Positions 1-8,527 of a stretch of 64,000 nucleotides of DNA are shown here, one piece after another (the stretch's first letter is position 1; each line of letters opens with the position of its first letter). Source of the DNA: Streptomyces sp. CA-210063 (GTDB taxonomy: Bacteria > Actinomycetota > Actinomycetes > Streptomycetales > Streptomycetaceae); contig NZ_CP102512.1 of the NCBI RefSeq assembly GCF_024612015.1, positions 1,488,001 to 1,552,000 on the forward strand, read 5' to 3'. Under the pieces are notes generated by a model. It was not told the origin of the DNA, searched no databases, and worked only from the letters and a program-made list of their open reading frames with translations. The position numbers were made by a program, and so were the translations under genes.

Positions 1-1290
1 ACAGTCTCGCAGGAATCGCACGTTCTGCCACCCGGTCACCCCCTTGCGCATGATGCGCAGGATGGGTGTACAGAGGCTTTCGACACCCGGTTGCAGTTGA
101 GTGAAACCGGCGCGCGCAAGGGACTCGAGTTGACCGAAATTAAGGTTCGACTTCACCTCGGCGAACAACCGGACGTCCCATTCAGCGGGCAGCGCCATAT
201 CCGTGGTCAGTCGAACCACATGGTCGGGCGCCAAAATGTTGTCAGAAAACACCAGGTCAAGCACGTTGTGCCGACGGACAGCCCGGCTGGCCTCCGCTTG
301 CACGCGCTCGGCAGGCTTTGCGCGATGGGCCATGGCCGACCCGTTCAAGCCGCAGAATGTGCAATGGTGCTTCGCACCCCACCAGCATCCGCGGCTGGCC
401 TCCAGAGGAATCTTGACATCGATGAGTTGGGCGGCCGGAGACTTCCGCAGATCGCGGAAATAGTGATCGTAGACGGGCTCCGGCACCGCGTTCATCGAGA
501 CGGGTGTCGGTCCGATGGGGTTGCTTACCGAGGCTCCATCGATGTCGGATCGCCAGCACAGGCCAGGCACGGCACGCAGCAGTTTGTCGTGTCCGTTCTC
601 GTCACCGCTACGACGTCCTGCGATGTGGGCGATGAGTGGCGCGATCGAGCGCTCCGCCTCGCCCCGGATCACGTAGTCGAACTCCGCGCGAGCGCGGTGG
701 ACTGCCGTACCTTGAACGCCGTCGCAGTTCGCCCCGCCGAGCATCGTGACGATGCTCGGGGACAACTCCTTGACGCGGTGCGCGAGCGCGAACGAGGCAA
801 TGTTCTGATCGAACGTCGTCGTCAACCCCAGGACATCGACGCCTGACGTTACGAGATCTCGGGCCAACTCGTCGACGAAGGCGGGCGCCGCGCGGAACAT
901 CGCACAATAGGCATCAACGTGCTCACTGTCGCTCACGAGGTCATAGAAACTCGTGTGACGTGGGTCGGTACCGGGGCGGAAGCAGCTGGAGAAGACCCAT
1001 TCGCCGACCCCGAACACCTCGGCATCGACGATCAGTTCGTAGTGCTCACGTTCGAGGCCCACCTCCCGGACCAGGAAGTCGAGCCACCGAATATTGGCAT
1101 AGACGACGTCGAGCTTCTCAACTTCTCCGCGCTGCTCGAACAACGGAGCGATCGTGCTCAGCGCCAGTGAGGGCATGTCCACCACGGCCCAGGGCATGCA
1201 GACCAACGCAACCGAAAGGGCATCCTCGTGCACGACCGGCGGGTTGAGATCCAGCACCGGTCGTTTGTGCCCGATCTGCATCAATTCCAC
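1..1290 (-). CDS. RiPP maturation radical SAM protein (B12-binding type), 3' end missing
   Basis: An open frame of 430 codons runs off the left edge. The GTG start at 1290 has AGGAG five bases upstream; an in-frame ATG at 1281 is a weaker alternative. A Rossmann-like cobalamin-binding region spans about residues 115-230 (VLGLTTTFDQN, TMLGGANCDG). The radical SAM motif EASRGCWWGAKHHCTFC follows, with C302-x7-C310-x2-C313. This spacing and the WWG/HHC context are typical of the 'ribosomal peptide maturation radical SAM protein 1' family, whose studied members include cobalamin-dependent C-methyltransferases. It lies 25 bp behind the MFS gene, in the same direction, so it is probably the last or next gene of the P450-MFS operon. 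The substrate peptide is unknown. The family call is firm; methylation is inferred from the family. Confidence 0.85.
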   Translation of the reverse strand, partial: MELMQIGHKRPVLDLNPPVVHEDALSVALVCMPWAVVDMPSLALSTIAPLFEQRGEVEKLDVVYANIRWLDFLVREVGLEREHYELIVDAEVFGVGEWVFSSCFRPGTDPRHTSFYDLVSDSEHVDAYCAMFRAAPAFVDELARDLVTSGVDVLGLTTTFDQNIASFALAHRVKELSPSIVTMLGGANCDGVQGTAVHRARAEFDYVIRGEAERSIAPLIAHIAGRRSGDENGHDKLLRAVPGLCWRSDIDGASVSNPIGPTPVSMNAVPEPVYDHYFRDLRKSPAAQLIDVKIPLEASRGCWWGAKHHCTFCGLNGSAMAHRAKPAERVQAEASRAVRRHNVLDLVFSDNILAPDHVVRLTTDMALPAEWDVRLFAEVKSNLNFGQLESLARAGFTQLQPGVESLCTPILRIMRKGVTGWQNVRFLRDC

Positions 1291-1315
1291 TTCGGCTCCT
1301 CATCGTTGGCCTGTT

Positions 1316-2581
1316 TCAGGATGCCTTTTGGTCGGCGGGCTTCTCGATCTCGGTGGTCACCCGCGCCCCGCGGAAGAGCACCGGGAGCCACAGGAGACAT
1401 GCCAGCAGGGGGACCGCGGCGTAGGTGGCCATGCCCACGCTGGATCCGAACCCGTCCATGAGCGTGCCGAGGACGAGATAGCCGATGCCGATGAGCACCG
1501 ACTCCACGAATGCGATCATCGACAGCAGGCTCGCCCGGTGGCGCGACGGCACGGCCTCATTGAACACGTTGTCCACGAGCACCGCGGTGATCTCGGGAAT
1601 CCCGGCCAGGACCAGGAACGCGGCGATGGTGACCCAGACAAGGCCGAGGCCGCTCAGGCCGAGTGCCACGGCGAGCGTCACGAGTGACACCGGGATGACG
1701 ATCCGATACCCGATGCGCCGGTTCGCGCGGTCCGACAGCAAGGGAACGAGTCCGCCGACGAAGAATCCCGCCGCTATGACCACGCTCACCACTGCGGTGC
1801 CCGCTCCCTGATCGGAGAGGGTCTTCTGCGTGAAAATGATGTACGGCGTCAAAGTCGCGTGCATCAATCCGGACACCACGACAAGCGTCACGAGCGCGGG
1901 CGTGGCGACCCGAAGCATCGCCCGCCATGCTGTGGCGTCGCTGTGCGCCTCGGCTCCGTCCTGCTCGTCCACCGCGTCCGCGCCGCGGATCTCGGGCACC
2001 CGTGACATCAGCACCACCACGGCCAGGACGAGGCACGCCGCCGAACCGACGTAGACGATTCCCCAGGAGAACTGCTGCAGTTGGCCGCCGAGGACGATGG
2101 CGACTCCCGAGGTGACCGTCCCGAGCATGGTGAACCGGGACTTGATCTTGACGTATCCGGCCGTTGCACCACGACGCACGAGCAGGTCGTACAGCAGGGC
2201 GGTATCCGAACCGGATACACATGCCATGCCCACGCCCTGGAGCATGAACAGTGCCAGGAACACCCAGTAGTTGGAGGACGTCACCTGACCGAGCAGGCAT
2301 CCAGCTATCAGCACCTGGCCGATCACGATGCTGGCACGCCTGCCGATCCGGTCAGCGATGATTCCCGTCGGCATCTCCGCGAGTCCGCTGACCAGGTAGA
2401 TCAGAGTCTGAAGGAGGGCCACTTGCCCGGCGGAGAAGCCTCGCTGATAGAGGAAGATGACGAATACGCCACGCTGGAACAGCGAGTTGGCGAGCACGGC
2501 GTAGACGTAGAACGGGCGCGCGATGCTTCGTGCTGCGTCGTCGACTGCAGCCGACCCGTCAAGGGCCTCCGTGGTGGTCAT
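1316..2581 (-). CDS. MFS transporter, probable peptide or metabolite exporter of the RiPP locus
   Basis: The 421-residue protein has about 12 hydrophobic segments split by a charged central loop near residues 200-220 (EIRGADAVDEQDGAEAHSD). The MFS loop 2-3 signature appears as GIIADRIGRRAS near residue 75. This layout fits drug or metabolite exporters of the major facilitator superfamily. Its ATG overlaps the stop of the preceding small ORF as ATGA, so the two are probably translationally coupled. The radical SAM maturase follows 25 bp downstream. The position between a P450 and a maturase suggests export of, or self-protection against, the mature product. Substrate and direction cannot be read from the sequence. 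Confidence 0.88.
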   Translation of the reverse strand: MTTTEALDGSAAVDDAARSIARPFYVYAVLANSLFQRGVFVIFLYQRGFSAGQVALLQTLIYLVSGLAEMPTGIIADRIGRRASIVIGQVLIAGCLLGQVTSSNYWVFLALFMLQGVGMACVSGSDTALLYDLLVRRGATAGYVKIKSRFTMLGTVTSGVAIVLGGQLQQFSWGIVYVGSAACLVLAVVVLMSRVPEIRGADAVDEQDGAEAHSDATAWRAMLRVATPALVTLVVVSGLMHATLTPYIIFTQKTLSDQGAGTAVVSVVIAAGFFVGGLVPLLSDRANRRIGYRIVIPVSLVTLAVALGLSGLGLVWVTIAAFLVLAGIPEITAVLVDNVFNEAVPSRHRASLLSMIAFVESVLIGIGYLVLGTLMDGFGSSVGMATYAAVPLLACLLWLPVLFRGARVTTEIEKPADQKAS

Positions 2582-2829
2582 GCTGCGGGATCCCCCTGGT
2601 GACTCCGGTGATCATTGGCGTTGGGCCTCCGCCGTCGACCGGAACTTACCGTCCTTACTTCGCGCAGGACATCCGGCCGACCCTCCGGGAACCGTTGCCG
2701 GCGCCGCTGCGATCCTCGGTGGAGGTGCCAAGTGCCGGAACCGGTAGCGTGCATCTCCTGGTAACCCTCCACCACCGGCAGACTCGGCTCCGGCTCCGGT
2801 CGGCCGTGCCCGATCTGCAACAAGTCCAC
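2578..2829 (-). CDS. Small coupled ORF (83 aa) sharing its N-terminus with the radical SAM protein
   Basis: GTG start at 2829 with AGGAG upstream. The stop overlaps the MFS start (ATGA), which argues for real translation. Its start region repeats that of the radical SAM gene at 1290: AGGAGCCG, then V-D/E-L-L/M-QIGH-G/K-RP, with a further PVV match. After about residue 20 the similarity ends. The rest is rich in Arg, Gly and Ser, and the last third has poor codon bias. It could be a RiPP precursor, a leader-like peptide, or a decayed 5' fragment of a duplicated maturase gene. An upstream in-frame GTG at 2862 directly abuts the P450 stop but has no clear ribosome binding site. No family is recognised. 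Confidence 0.5.
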   Translation of the reverse strand: MDLLQIGHGRPEPEPSLPVVEGYQEMHATGSGTWHLHRGSQRRRQRFPEGRPDVLREVRTVSSGRRRRPNANDHRSHQGDPAA

Positions 2830-2862
2830 TCCGGCTCCTGTCACCGGCTCAGCCTCGTTCAC

Positions 2863-4101
2863 TTACCAGCTCACGGGCATCTTCTTGACGCCGTATCCGA
2901 GCCCGTCGTCCATGAACGGGAGGTCGACGAGGTCGGCGGCCAGGGCCAGTGTCGGAATGCGCCGGAACAAGGCGGCGAACACGACCTGGAGCTCCAGGCG
3001 GGCCAGCGGTTGGCCGGTGCACTTGTGCACACCGTGCCCGAAGGCGAGCTGCTGGCTGGCATCGCGGCGTAGGTCCAGCTCCCCGGCATCGGGGAACACG
3101 CTTTCGTCGCGGTTGCCGATCTCCTCCGGGAGGATCAGACCCTCGCCGGCGCGGATCACCTGCCCGGCGATCTCGATGTCCTCCACGGCCACGCGGCGAC
3201 GGCCGGGCTGGACGGTGGTCAGGTACCGCAGCAGCTCGTCGACGGCCGCGGCGACCTCGGGTCCGTCGGAGTCCTTCAGGACAGTGATCTGGTCGGGATG
3301 TTGCAGCAGGGCCAGCGTGCCCAGCGCAATCATGCTGGCTGTGGTCTCGTGCCCCGAGACCAGCAGGAACAGGACCAGCATCACCAGCTGATGCCGGTTC
3401 AGCTGGCCGGTGGCCAGCCGTTCGGTGGCCAGCTGGGACAGCAGGTCGTCTTCGGGGGCGGCGAGCTTGCGGCCGATCAGCTTCGCCAGATAGTGATACA
3501 GCTCGCGCTGGGACTTGTTCATGACGTCGTCCGGGACGTCGCTGCCGGTCATTGTCCTGATGGCGTGCTGGAAGAAGTCGTGGTCCTCGTAAGGGACGCC
3601 GAGCACGTGGCAGATGGTGATGGACGGAATCGGCAGGGCGAAATCCGCCACGAAATCCGCCGGCTTCGGGCCGGCCAGCAGAGCATCGATGTGGTCGTCG
3701 ACGACTTGCTGGACTGTGGGCCGCAGTTGCTCGACCTTGCGGGGGGTGAACGGCCGGGCGATCATCCGGCGCAGCCGGAGATGCTCGGGGCCTTCCATGG
3801 CGGTCAGGAACTGGCCTTCTTCATGGTGGTCCCGCAGAAACTGACTGTGGAACGGGTAGCCCGGCTGCATCCAGTCCGCGCTGACCCGGCGGTCCGACAG
3901 GAGCGCGCACTGCTCCGCATGCCTCGTCACCAACCACGGAGTGCTGTCGTCCCAAAGCCGAACTCGGACCAGCGGCGCCCGTTCCTGTAGCTCGGCGAGT
4001 CCAGGTGCCGGATCCAGCGGACAACCAGACGCCCTGGGAATCGGAAAGAACGGGACTGCCGTGGATTCCAGATCAGGAACGTTGGCCTGCGAAGAGGTCA
4101 C
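2863..4101 (-). CDS. Cytochrome P450 (bacterial class I, CYP105/107-like layout)
   Basis: The 412-residue soluble P450 carries the I-helix SGHETT near residues 249-254, the K-helix ExxR (ELLR) and the heme-binding FGHGVHKCTG with axial Cys361. Length and motif spacing are normal for actinobacterial tailoring P450s, which need a separate ferredoxin; none is encoded nearby. I chose GTG at 4101 because GGAG lies eight bases upstream. An ATG at 4143 would add 14 residues without a good ribosome binding site. The gene leads the leftward operon P450, small ORF, MFS, radical SAM, so oxidation of a peptide product is the natural guess. An unrelated small-molecule substrate is possible. Confidence 0.92.
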   Translation of the reverse strand: MTSSQANVPDLESTAVPFFPIPRASGCPLDPAPGLAELQERAPLVRVRLWDDSTPWLVTRHAEQCALLSDRRVSADWMQPGYPFHSQFLRDHHEEGQFLTAMEGPEHLRLRRMIARPFTPRKVEQLRPTVQQVVDDHIDALLAGPKPADFVADFALPIPSITICHVLGVPYEDHDFFQHAIRTMTGSDVPDDVMNKSQRELYHYLAKLIGRKLAAPEDDLLSQLATERLATGQLNRHQLVMLVLFLLVSGHETTASMIALGTLALLQHPDQITVLKDSDGPEVAAAVDELLRYLTTVQPGRRRVAVEDIEIAGQVIRAGEGLILPEEIGNRDESVFPDAGELDLRRDASQQLAFGHGVHKCTGQPLARLELQVVFAALFRRIPTLALAADLVDLPFMDDGLGYGVKKMPVSW

Positions 4102-5031
4102 AATCCTAGCTCCGTCCCGAATGTCACATAACGGAAGACACATTAAAAGTGGGGGCCGATGGCACCCACAGCCTCAAGAGACCTCATGACCGCCGGCAGG
4201 AAGACCCTGCCGGATGCCCTGAATGACTGGGCTCGCTGAATGGAGTGATCGCCGAATCGGCTTCCACGACCTGCGGATTCCGGTCTTTGATCTTCCGCGC
4301 CACATGGCGGGAAACGATCCCTGTGCAGCCCTTGTCCGCTGACGGTGAGCAGTCTCAAACGGCAGCCTCTCCGCTTGGCACTGTTCCGGACCGGCAGCAG
4401 CCTACCCAGATTCGATCAAGCCCTACAAGGGGCGGGAAAGGCCTGGCAACCGTCGGCCAGGGGACATCGGGGCACGTGCGCGATGCGCCGGAACCGCACG
4501 GGCCGTCGGCAGTCCCGCCCCACGAAATGCCCTCAACCGGAACAGTGGAGTACCACTCCCCCATCGGCATGAAGAGGGCACTGAACAGGACATTCACGAC
4601 CTACCGCGCTGACGACTGGGGGAGAAGCGGAATCGATTGACCGTCAGCGGTCCTCTCGCTCCCCCGGATCAAGCAGACCCGGTGTCATCGCGTCCGCCGC
4701 TCAGGGAGAGGTCCCCACCAGCAAGGTCGCCACCCCCCGTACGCGATCAGATTCGGATCATCGAACAGCGCTGCGAAGGCTCCCCGCGGCGTGGGGAGAT
4801 CGCATCTTGTGAACTGCCCTCGCGATCTTGCGTGCTGGAAGACTGAAGAACTCCCATCGTCGCAGGCCACAGGGCACTTCCTCATTCCTGGCAACATCAC
4901 AGCCACACAACGGCCGATGCGTCTGGGACCAGGCGTGGCACCGGGAAGCGTGCGCACTGCCCATTGACGAGACGCCAAAGACTGTATGAGATAAGGATGT
5001 TGGAACCAGTCAAGGTAAAGAGGGGTCAAAA
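4102..5031. other. Divergent control region of the RiPP locus, no convincing gene
   Basis: About 930 bp separate the P450 start from the precursor start. Open frames on both strands lack ribosome binding sites, codon bias and recognisable motifs. Two structures stand out: a small inverted repeat AGTGG-agta-CCACT at 4544-4557, overlapped by a second palindrome GGAGT-acc-ACTCC, and a hairpin CTCCCC-7-GGGGAG at 4780-4798. Either could be an operator or an RNA structure. A minus-strand frame (4685-5044) ends in a Trp-rich tail, but its start falls inside the precursor gene and I do not support it as a gene. Confidence 0.55.
4964..4992 (+). promoter_or_regulatory. Candidate promoter of the precursor peptide gene
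   Basis: A TTGACG -35-like hexamer (4964-4969) is followed after 17 bp by TGAGAT (4987-4992). This matches the spacing, and partly the sequence, of Streptomyces housekeeping promoters. It lies about 40 bp before the precursor ATG, which has AGAGGGG as ribosome binding site. The -10 match is only partial. Confidence 0.4.
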
Positions 5032-5193
5032 ATGACGCAGGCACTGACGGAGCGTTCGGTGACCATGACGGATGAGGCCAAACCGGACATGGTGCTCTTC
5101 ACCGACGAGGAAGGTCTTGACCTTGACGATGACGTCGAGTTGATCGCCCTGTCATCGGCTACTTTGGGCGCCATCGTTGCGCGGCGCTGCTGA
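5032..5193 (+). CDS. Candidate RiPP precursor peptide, 53 aa, ending in Cys
   Basis: ATG at 5032 with AGAGGGG nine bases upstream gives a 53-residue peptide. It has an acidic, leader-like middle (FTDEEGLDLDDDVELIA) and a small C-terminal segment SSATLGAIVARRC. Acidic leaders with an ExLxxL-like helix followed by a short Ser/Thr/Cys-containing tail are usual in RiPP precursors. The gene is first in a rightward cluster with a B12 radical SAM enzyme, a substrate-binding-protein fold and a MccB-like adenylating enzyme. A hairpin lies between it and the enzymes, as expected when a precursor must be made in excess. No known precursor family is recognised, and the core boundary is a guess. C-terminal modification is plausible given the E1-like enzyme. 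Confidence 0.75.
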   Translation: MTQALTERSVTMTDEAKPDMVLFTDEEGLDLDDDVELIALSSATLGAIVARRC

Positions 5194-5220
5194 TCGCATC
5201 TGATGCCGACTCAGAAACGA

Positions 5221-5250
5221 CTGGCCCTCTCGTTTGCTGGAGAGGGCCAG
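5221..5250 (+). promoter_or_regulatory. Perfect 11-bp hairpin sequestering the radical SAM ribosome binding site
   Basis: CTGGCCCTCTC (5221-5231) and GAGAGGGCCAG (5240-5250) pair perfectly around an 8-base loop. The 3' arm contains AGAGGG, which sits four bases before the GTG start at 5251. The structure can therefore attenuate transcription after the precursor gene, block translation of the radical SAM gene, or protect the precursor mRNA 3' end. No T-run follows, so a plain intrinsic terminator is less likely. Confidence 0.7.
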
Positions 5251-7245
5251 GTGTCGGTTCGATCGTCCACGCGGCATGCTCGCGTGACGCTCGGCCGGCC
5301 CCTGATCAACTCCGATGTCAATTCTCCGTTCTTCGTTCCTCTCGGACTGCTCTGCATCGCCTCACCACTGATGGCGCACGGTCATCCCGCCGTCGTCGTC
5401 GACCTGGAGTACGAGCACCGGATCGGTGCCTTCGAGCCCAGTGATGCTGACTGGCTCGACCAGACCTGCGCTCGCTTCCTCGCCGACGATCCCGACATTC
5501 TCGGCCTCACCTGTCTCGCGGACACCCTCCCGGCGTGCCTTCTCATCGGGCGTCAGGTCAAGCGCCTCCGGCCCGATGTCACGGTGGTTCTCGGTGGACC
5601 CGGGACGTTCGGTGTCTTCCCCGACGCCCTCCCACGCTTCGCCGACTGCGTCGACTTCGTGTGCCGCGGCGAGGGAGAGCTCGCGATCACCGCCCTCGCG
5701 GATGCCATTGCCGACGGGACCGATCCCGCGGCGGTACGCGGCTTCTGGTCGTGCAAGAACGGCCAGGCCGTGTCCAGCGGGCCCCAGCCGACCACGAACC
5801 TGAACCTCGTGCCGATGCCCGCGTATGACGCCGTCCCGATGGGCGACTACATCCGGCTGTCGACCCCGCACATCTTCGACGTGCACATCGGCTCCGGGTG
5901 CACCTACTCGTGCAAGTTCTGCATGACGTCGACGTTCTGGGACCGCGACTTCCGGATCAAGGATCCCGCGGTCATCCTCGATGAGCTTCGCTTCCTGCAC
6001 CGCACGTACGGGGTGACCCAGTTCAACTTCCTGCACGACAACTTCGCCAACAAGCGCACGTATCTTGACGAGTTCGTGTCCTACTTCTCCGAGCACAACG
6101 ACATGTTCGAGTGGGGCTGCGCGGTCCGACCGGACAATGTCAACCCGTCCCTTCTGCGGCGCATGGCCGACGCGGGATGCTTCAACATCTTCTGCGGCAC
6201 GGACGCCGGGTCGGAGAAGATCCTCAAAGCCATGCTGAAGATGCCCTCGACGAAGCGGACCTACGAGTTCTTCCGGTCCGCCCAGGAAGTCGGCATCCAG
6301 TTCGAGACGAACACGATCGTGGGATACCCGGACGAAAGCGCCGACGACCTCGAGAAGGCACTGGAGGTCGTCTTCGACGCGATCGCCTACGGTGCCGTCA
6401 ACAGTGACCTCAGTGTGCTTCAGCCGCTTCCCGGCGCTGAGATCACGGATGAGTACCGGGCTGACCTCGAACCGCTCGAAAGCGGACTCGACGTCATGGG
6501 CACCTTCCTCCCGTCGGACGTCCGCGCGCTCATCAAGGATGATCTGGCGACCTTCACCGGATTCACCTTCATTCGCAGCGGCAATCGGGACTACGAGTAC
6601 TACCAGGACGTGTTGCGCCTTTCGCGGTACTTCACGCGCCGCTATTACCACCTGCTGAGATTCCTCAAGCAAGGTGCGGGACACACGTACGTCGAACTCA
6701 TCGACGCACTGCTCGAACGGGCTGCAATGCCCATCGAGGAAGCGCTCGCTGAGATTCTGGCGCACATGGAGGGCGTGCATGCGCAGGCCGCCAGGGCGCT
6801 GTTCGCATACGACTCGATGCTTGCGGAGTTCCGGGGGGACGAGGTCGAGAAAGAGCTCGTCAACGTATACCGGCGGCCCGCCACCGTGGAGGAAAAGCCG
6901 CATTTCCTGATCAGGGACTTCGATGTCGACGTCGTCACGATGATTTCCGACCCGCGCGAAATCACCTGGAAGCCGGAGCTGAGCCGTCCGACAGTCGTGG
7001 TCGTGTATCGCGCGAGTGAGGCAGAGGTGTCGACTCTCCGCCTGACGCCGGCGCAGGCCAAGGTGTTCAAGGCCCTCATGCCGCGCGGGCGGGAAGAACG
7101 CGAAGCTCTCCTCGCGAACATCGCCCCTGGGCGGCTGCGCGAGGTCGCGACGGCGGTGGCAGGGCTGTGTGCGCAGATCGACGCCTCGCCGGACGCCCCC
7201 GGACGGACTCCTCCGGTGGCCGACAGCCCCCTCGTGACCACGTGA
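5251..7245 (+). CDS. B12-binding radical SAM enzyme of the RiPP cluster
   Basis: The 664-residue protein has an N-terminal cobalamin-binding domain to about residue 150 (LGLTCLADT, VVLGGPG). The radical SAM core follows, with SGCTYSCKFCMTS giving C217-x3-C221-x2-C224. A mostly helical C-terminal region of about 240 residues has no recognised family. Family members act as methyltransferases or in C-C bond chemistry, using SAM and often cobalamin. The frame is open back to an ATG at 5203, but that start lacks a ribosome binding site and would put the hairpin inside the coding region. GTG 5251 has AGAGGG at the right distance. The stop overlaps the next start (GTGA). The reaction on the peptide is unknown. 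Confidence 0.9.
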   Translation: MSVRSSTRHARVTLGRPLINSDVNSPFFVPLGLLCIASPLMAHGHPAVVVDLEYEHRIGAFEPSDADWLDQTCARFLADDPDILGLTCLADTLPACLLIGRQVKRLRPDVTVVLGGPGTFGVFPDALPRFADCVDFVCRGEGELAITALADAIADGTDPAAVRGFWSCKNGQAVSSGPQPTTNLNLVPMPAYDAVPMGDYIRLSTPHIFDVHIGSGCTYSCKFCMTSTFWDRDFRIKDPAVILDELRFLHRTYGVTQFNFLHDNFANKRTYLDEFVSYFSEHNDMFEWGCAVRPDNVNPSLLRRMADAGCFNIFCGTDAGSEKILKAMLKMPSTKRTYEFFRSAQEVGIQFETNTIVGYPDESADDLEKALEVVFDAIAYGAVNSDLSVLQPLPGAEITDEYRADLEPLESGLDVMGTFLPSDVRALIKDDLATFTGFTFIRSGNRDYEYYQDVLRLSRYFTRRYYHLLRFLKQGAGHTYVELIDALLERAAMPIEEALAEILAHMEGVHAQAARALFAYDSMLAEFRGDEVEKELVNVYRRPATVEEKPHFLIRDFDVDVVTMISDPREITWKPELSRPTVVVVYRASEAEVSTLRLTPAQAKVFKALMPRGREEREALLANIAPGRLREVATAVAGLCAQIDASPDAPGRTPPVADSPLVTT

Positions 7246-8486
7246 ACGTGACGCGCCCCGTCATTGTCGAGGTGGACGACGACCCGATTCGATGGCACGG
7301 GCCCACGGGAGGCGACTACCTGAGCCGCTGGTTCGCCGCGGCGAGCCAACGCAGCCGGCTCGATCTCATGTGGGTCGCGGACGACGGGCTGAGCCAGCAC
7401 TACCGCGTCCAACAGGGCGCGTCCTTCTCCGACGGGAGCCCGGTGCGTGCGCGCGATCACGCCCGGGCGATCAAGACCGCGCTCACGGTTCCGTCGCTCC
7501 AGCGGTTCCTGCGTGACATCCGCGCGGTCCGCACATCGAAGGACGCGCTCGTCATCGAGCTCCGCCGCCAGGCGCCGCACCTTCCCAGCCTGCTGCGGAG
7601 CGTCGATCTCGCTCCCATCTCGTCGTGCGGGCAACTGTCCTCCGGTACGTACCAGCGTGCCGTGCGCACCGCCGATGACGAGTACTGGCTCGAACCCGTC
7701 AAGGCCGGCACGCCACCTGTGCGGGTGCTCGTCCGCCGCGATCCGCACGACGCCCCGGAGAGGTTCCGGCGGGGCGAGGTCGATGTGACGTGCGCGACGG
7801 CGTTTCCGCTCGACCGCGTCCCAGACTTCGCGGACAGCCAGGTGTTCCACACGGCACCGACCGCGATCGAGATGCGTCTTGAGATCAACCCCGACAGCCC
7901 GTCGGCGGTGGGCGACGCGGAGTTCCGTCGCCGGCTCCTCGGCGCGATTCGCTACGACCGCCTTGTCGCACGCTGCTGGAACGGTGCGGAGTCGGCAGCG
8001 CCCGGCCACCACGTCGAGGCCCCGCCCAGCACCGTCGGCTCCGGCGTACGGCTGCGCCTGGGGTACTGGGACTACTACCCCAACCGGGACGTGGCCGAAG
8101 AGGTCGCGGCCCAGCTGACCGAGAACCTCGGTGTCGAGGTCGAGCTGGCACGCGCCGACTTCATCTCGGGCTCGGCGCAGTCCTGCGACGTGCTCCTCGC
8201 GTTGCGGGGCCCGCTCTTCGAGGATCCGATCAGTGCTCTGGACCTGCTCGACCCGGCGCGCCGTGACCCCGTCCTCGCGCCGCTGCTGCACCGGCTGTCC
8301 GAAGTCCCGGACGACGATGCGGCGCACGACGAGCTGCGGCGAACGGTTCGCGAGCAGTGTCCGGTCCTGCCGCTCCTGCGTCTCCGAGGCCACTGGCTGC
8401 AGCGCGAGGCACTGGCAGGTCGGCCCTGGCCGCCGATGGGCGCCGTGCGCTTCCCCCGGTTCAGCTGGAACGCCGATTCTGCATGA
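7242..8486 (+). CDS. Cytoplasmic protein with peptide ABC substrate-binding (SBP_bac_5) fold
   Basis: The 414-residue protein resembles the family 5 solute-binding proteins (oligopeptide/nickel class). Recognisable pieces are FSDGSPVRARDHARAIKTAL, EFRRRLLGAIRYDRL, and the C-terminal pattern of alternating strands and helices. There is no signal peptide, lipobox or twin-arginine motif: the start, fixed by the GTGA overlap with the upstream stop, gives MNVTRPVIVEVDDDP. It is also shorter than the usual 500-plus residues. No permease or ATPase gene is nearby. It may hold the precursor or product inside the cell, as a chaperone, scaffold or sequestering immunity protein. That role is inference; the fold call rests on pattern recognition. 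Confidence 0.7.
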   Translation: MNVTRPVIVEVDDDPIRWHGPTGGDYLSRWFAAASQRSRLDLMWVADDGLSQHYRVQQGASFSDGSPVRARDHARAIKTALTVPSLQRFLRDIRAVRTSKDALVIELRRQAPHLPSLLRSVDLAPISSCGQLSSGTYQRAVRTADDEYWLEPVKAGTPPVRVLVRRDPHDAPERFRRGEVDVTCATAFPLDRVPDFADSQVFHTAPTAIEMRLEINPDSPSAVGDAEFRRRLLGAIRYDRLVARCWNGAESAAPGHHVEAPPSTVGSGVRLRLGYWDYYPNRDVAEEVAAQLTENLGVEVELARADFISGSAQSCDVLLALRGPLFEDPISALDLLDPARRDPVLAPLLHRLSEVPDDDAAHDELRRTVREQCPVLPLLRLRGHWLQREALAGRPWPPMGAVRFPRFSWNADSA

Positions 8487-8527
8487 TCTTCGCCAAACGG
8501 TGATCTCGCTACGAAGGAAGTCCAGGG

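Noticed and set aside
91..846. Plus-strand frame of 251 codons at the left edge
   Set aside because: Shadow of the radical SAM gene, whose minus-strand frame has the cluster motif and a ribosome binding site.
4245..4640. Plus-strand 131-codon frame in the divergent control region
   Set aside because: No ribosome binding site, no family resemblance and weak third-position bias.
4685..5044. Minus-strand frame of 119 codons ending in a Trp-rich, peptide-like tail
   Set aside because: It starts inside the precursor gene, lacks a ribosome binding site and has no coding-type base pattern.
5203..5250. ATG 5203 as start of the B12 radical SAM gene
   Set aside because: No ribosome binding site and the added codons form the two arms of a perfect hairpin; GTG 5251 fits better, though this is not proven.
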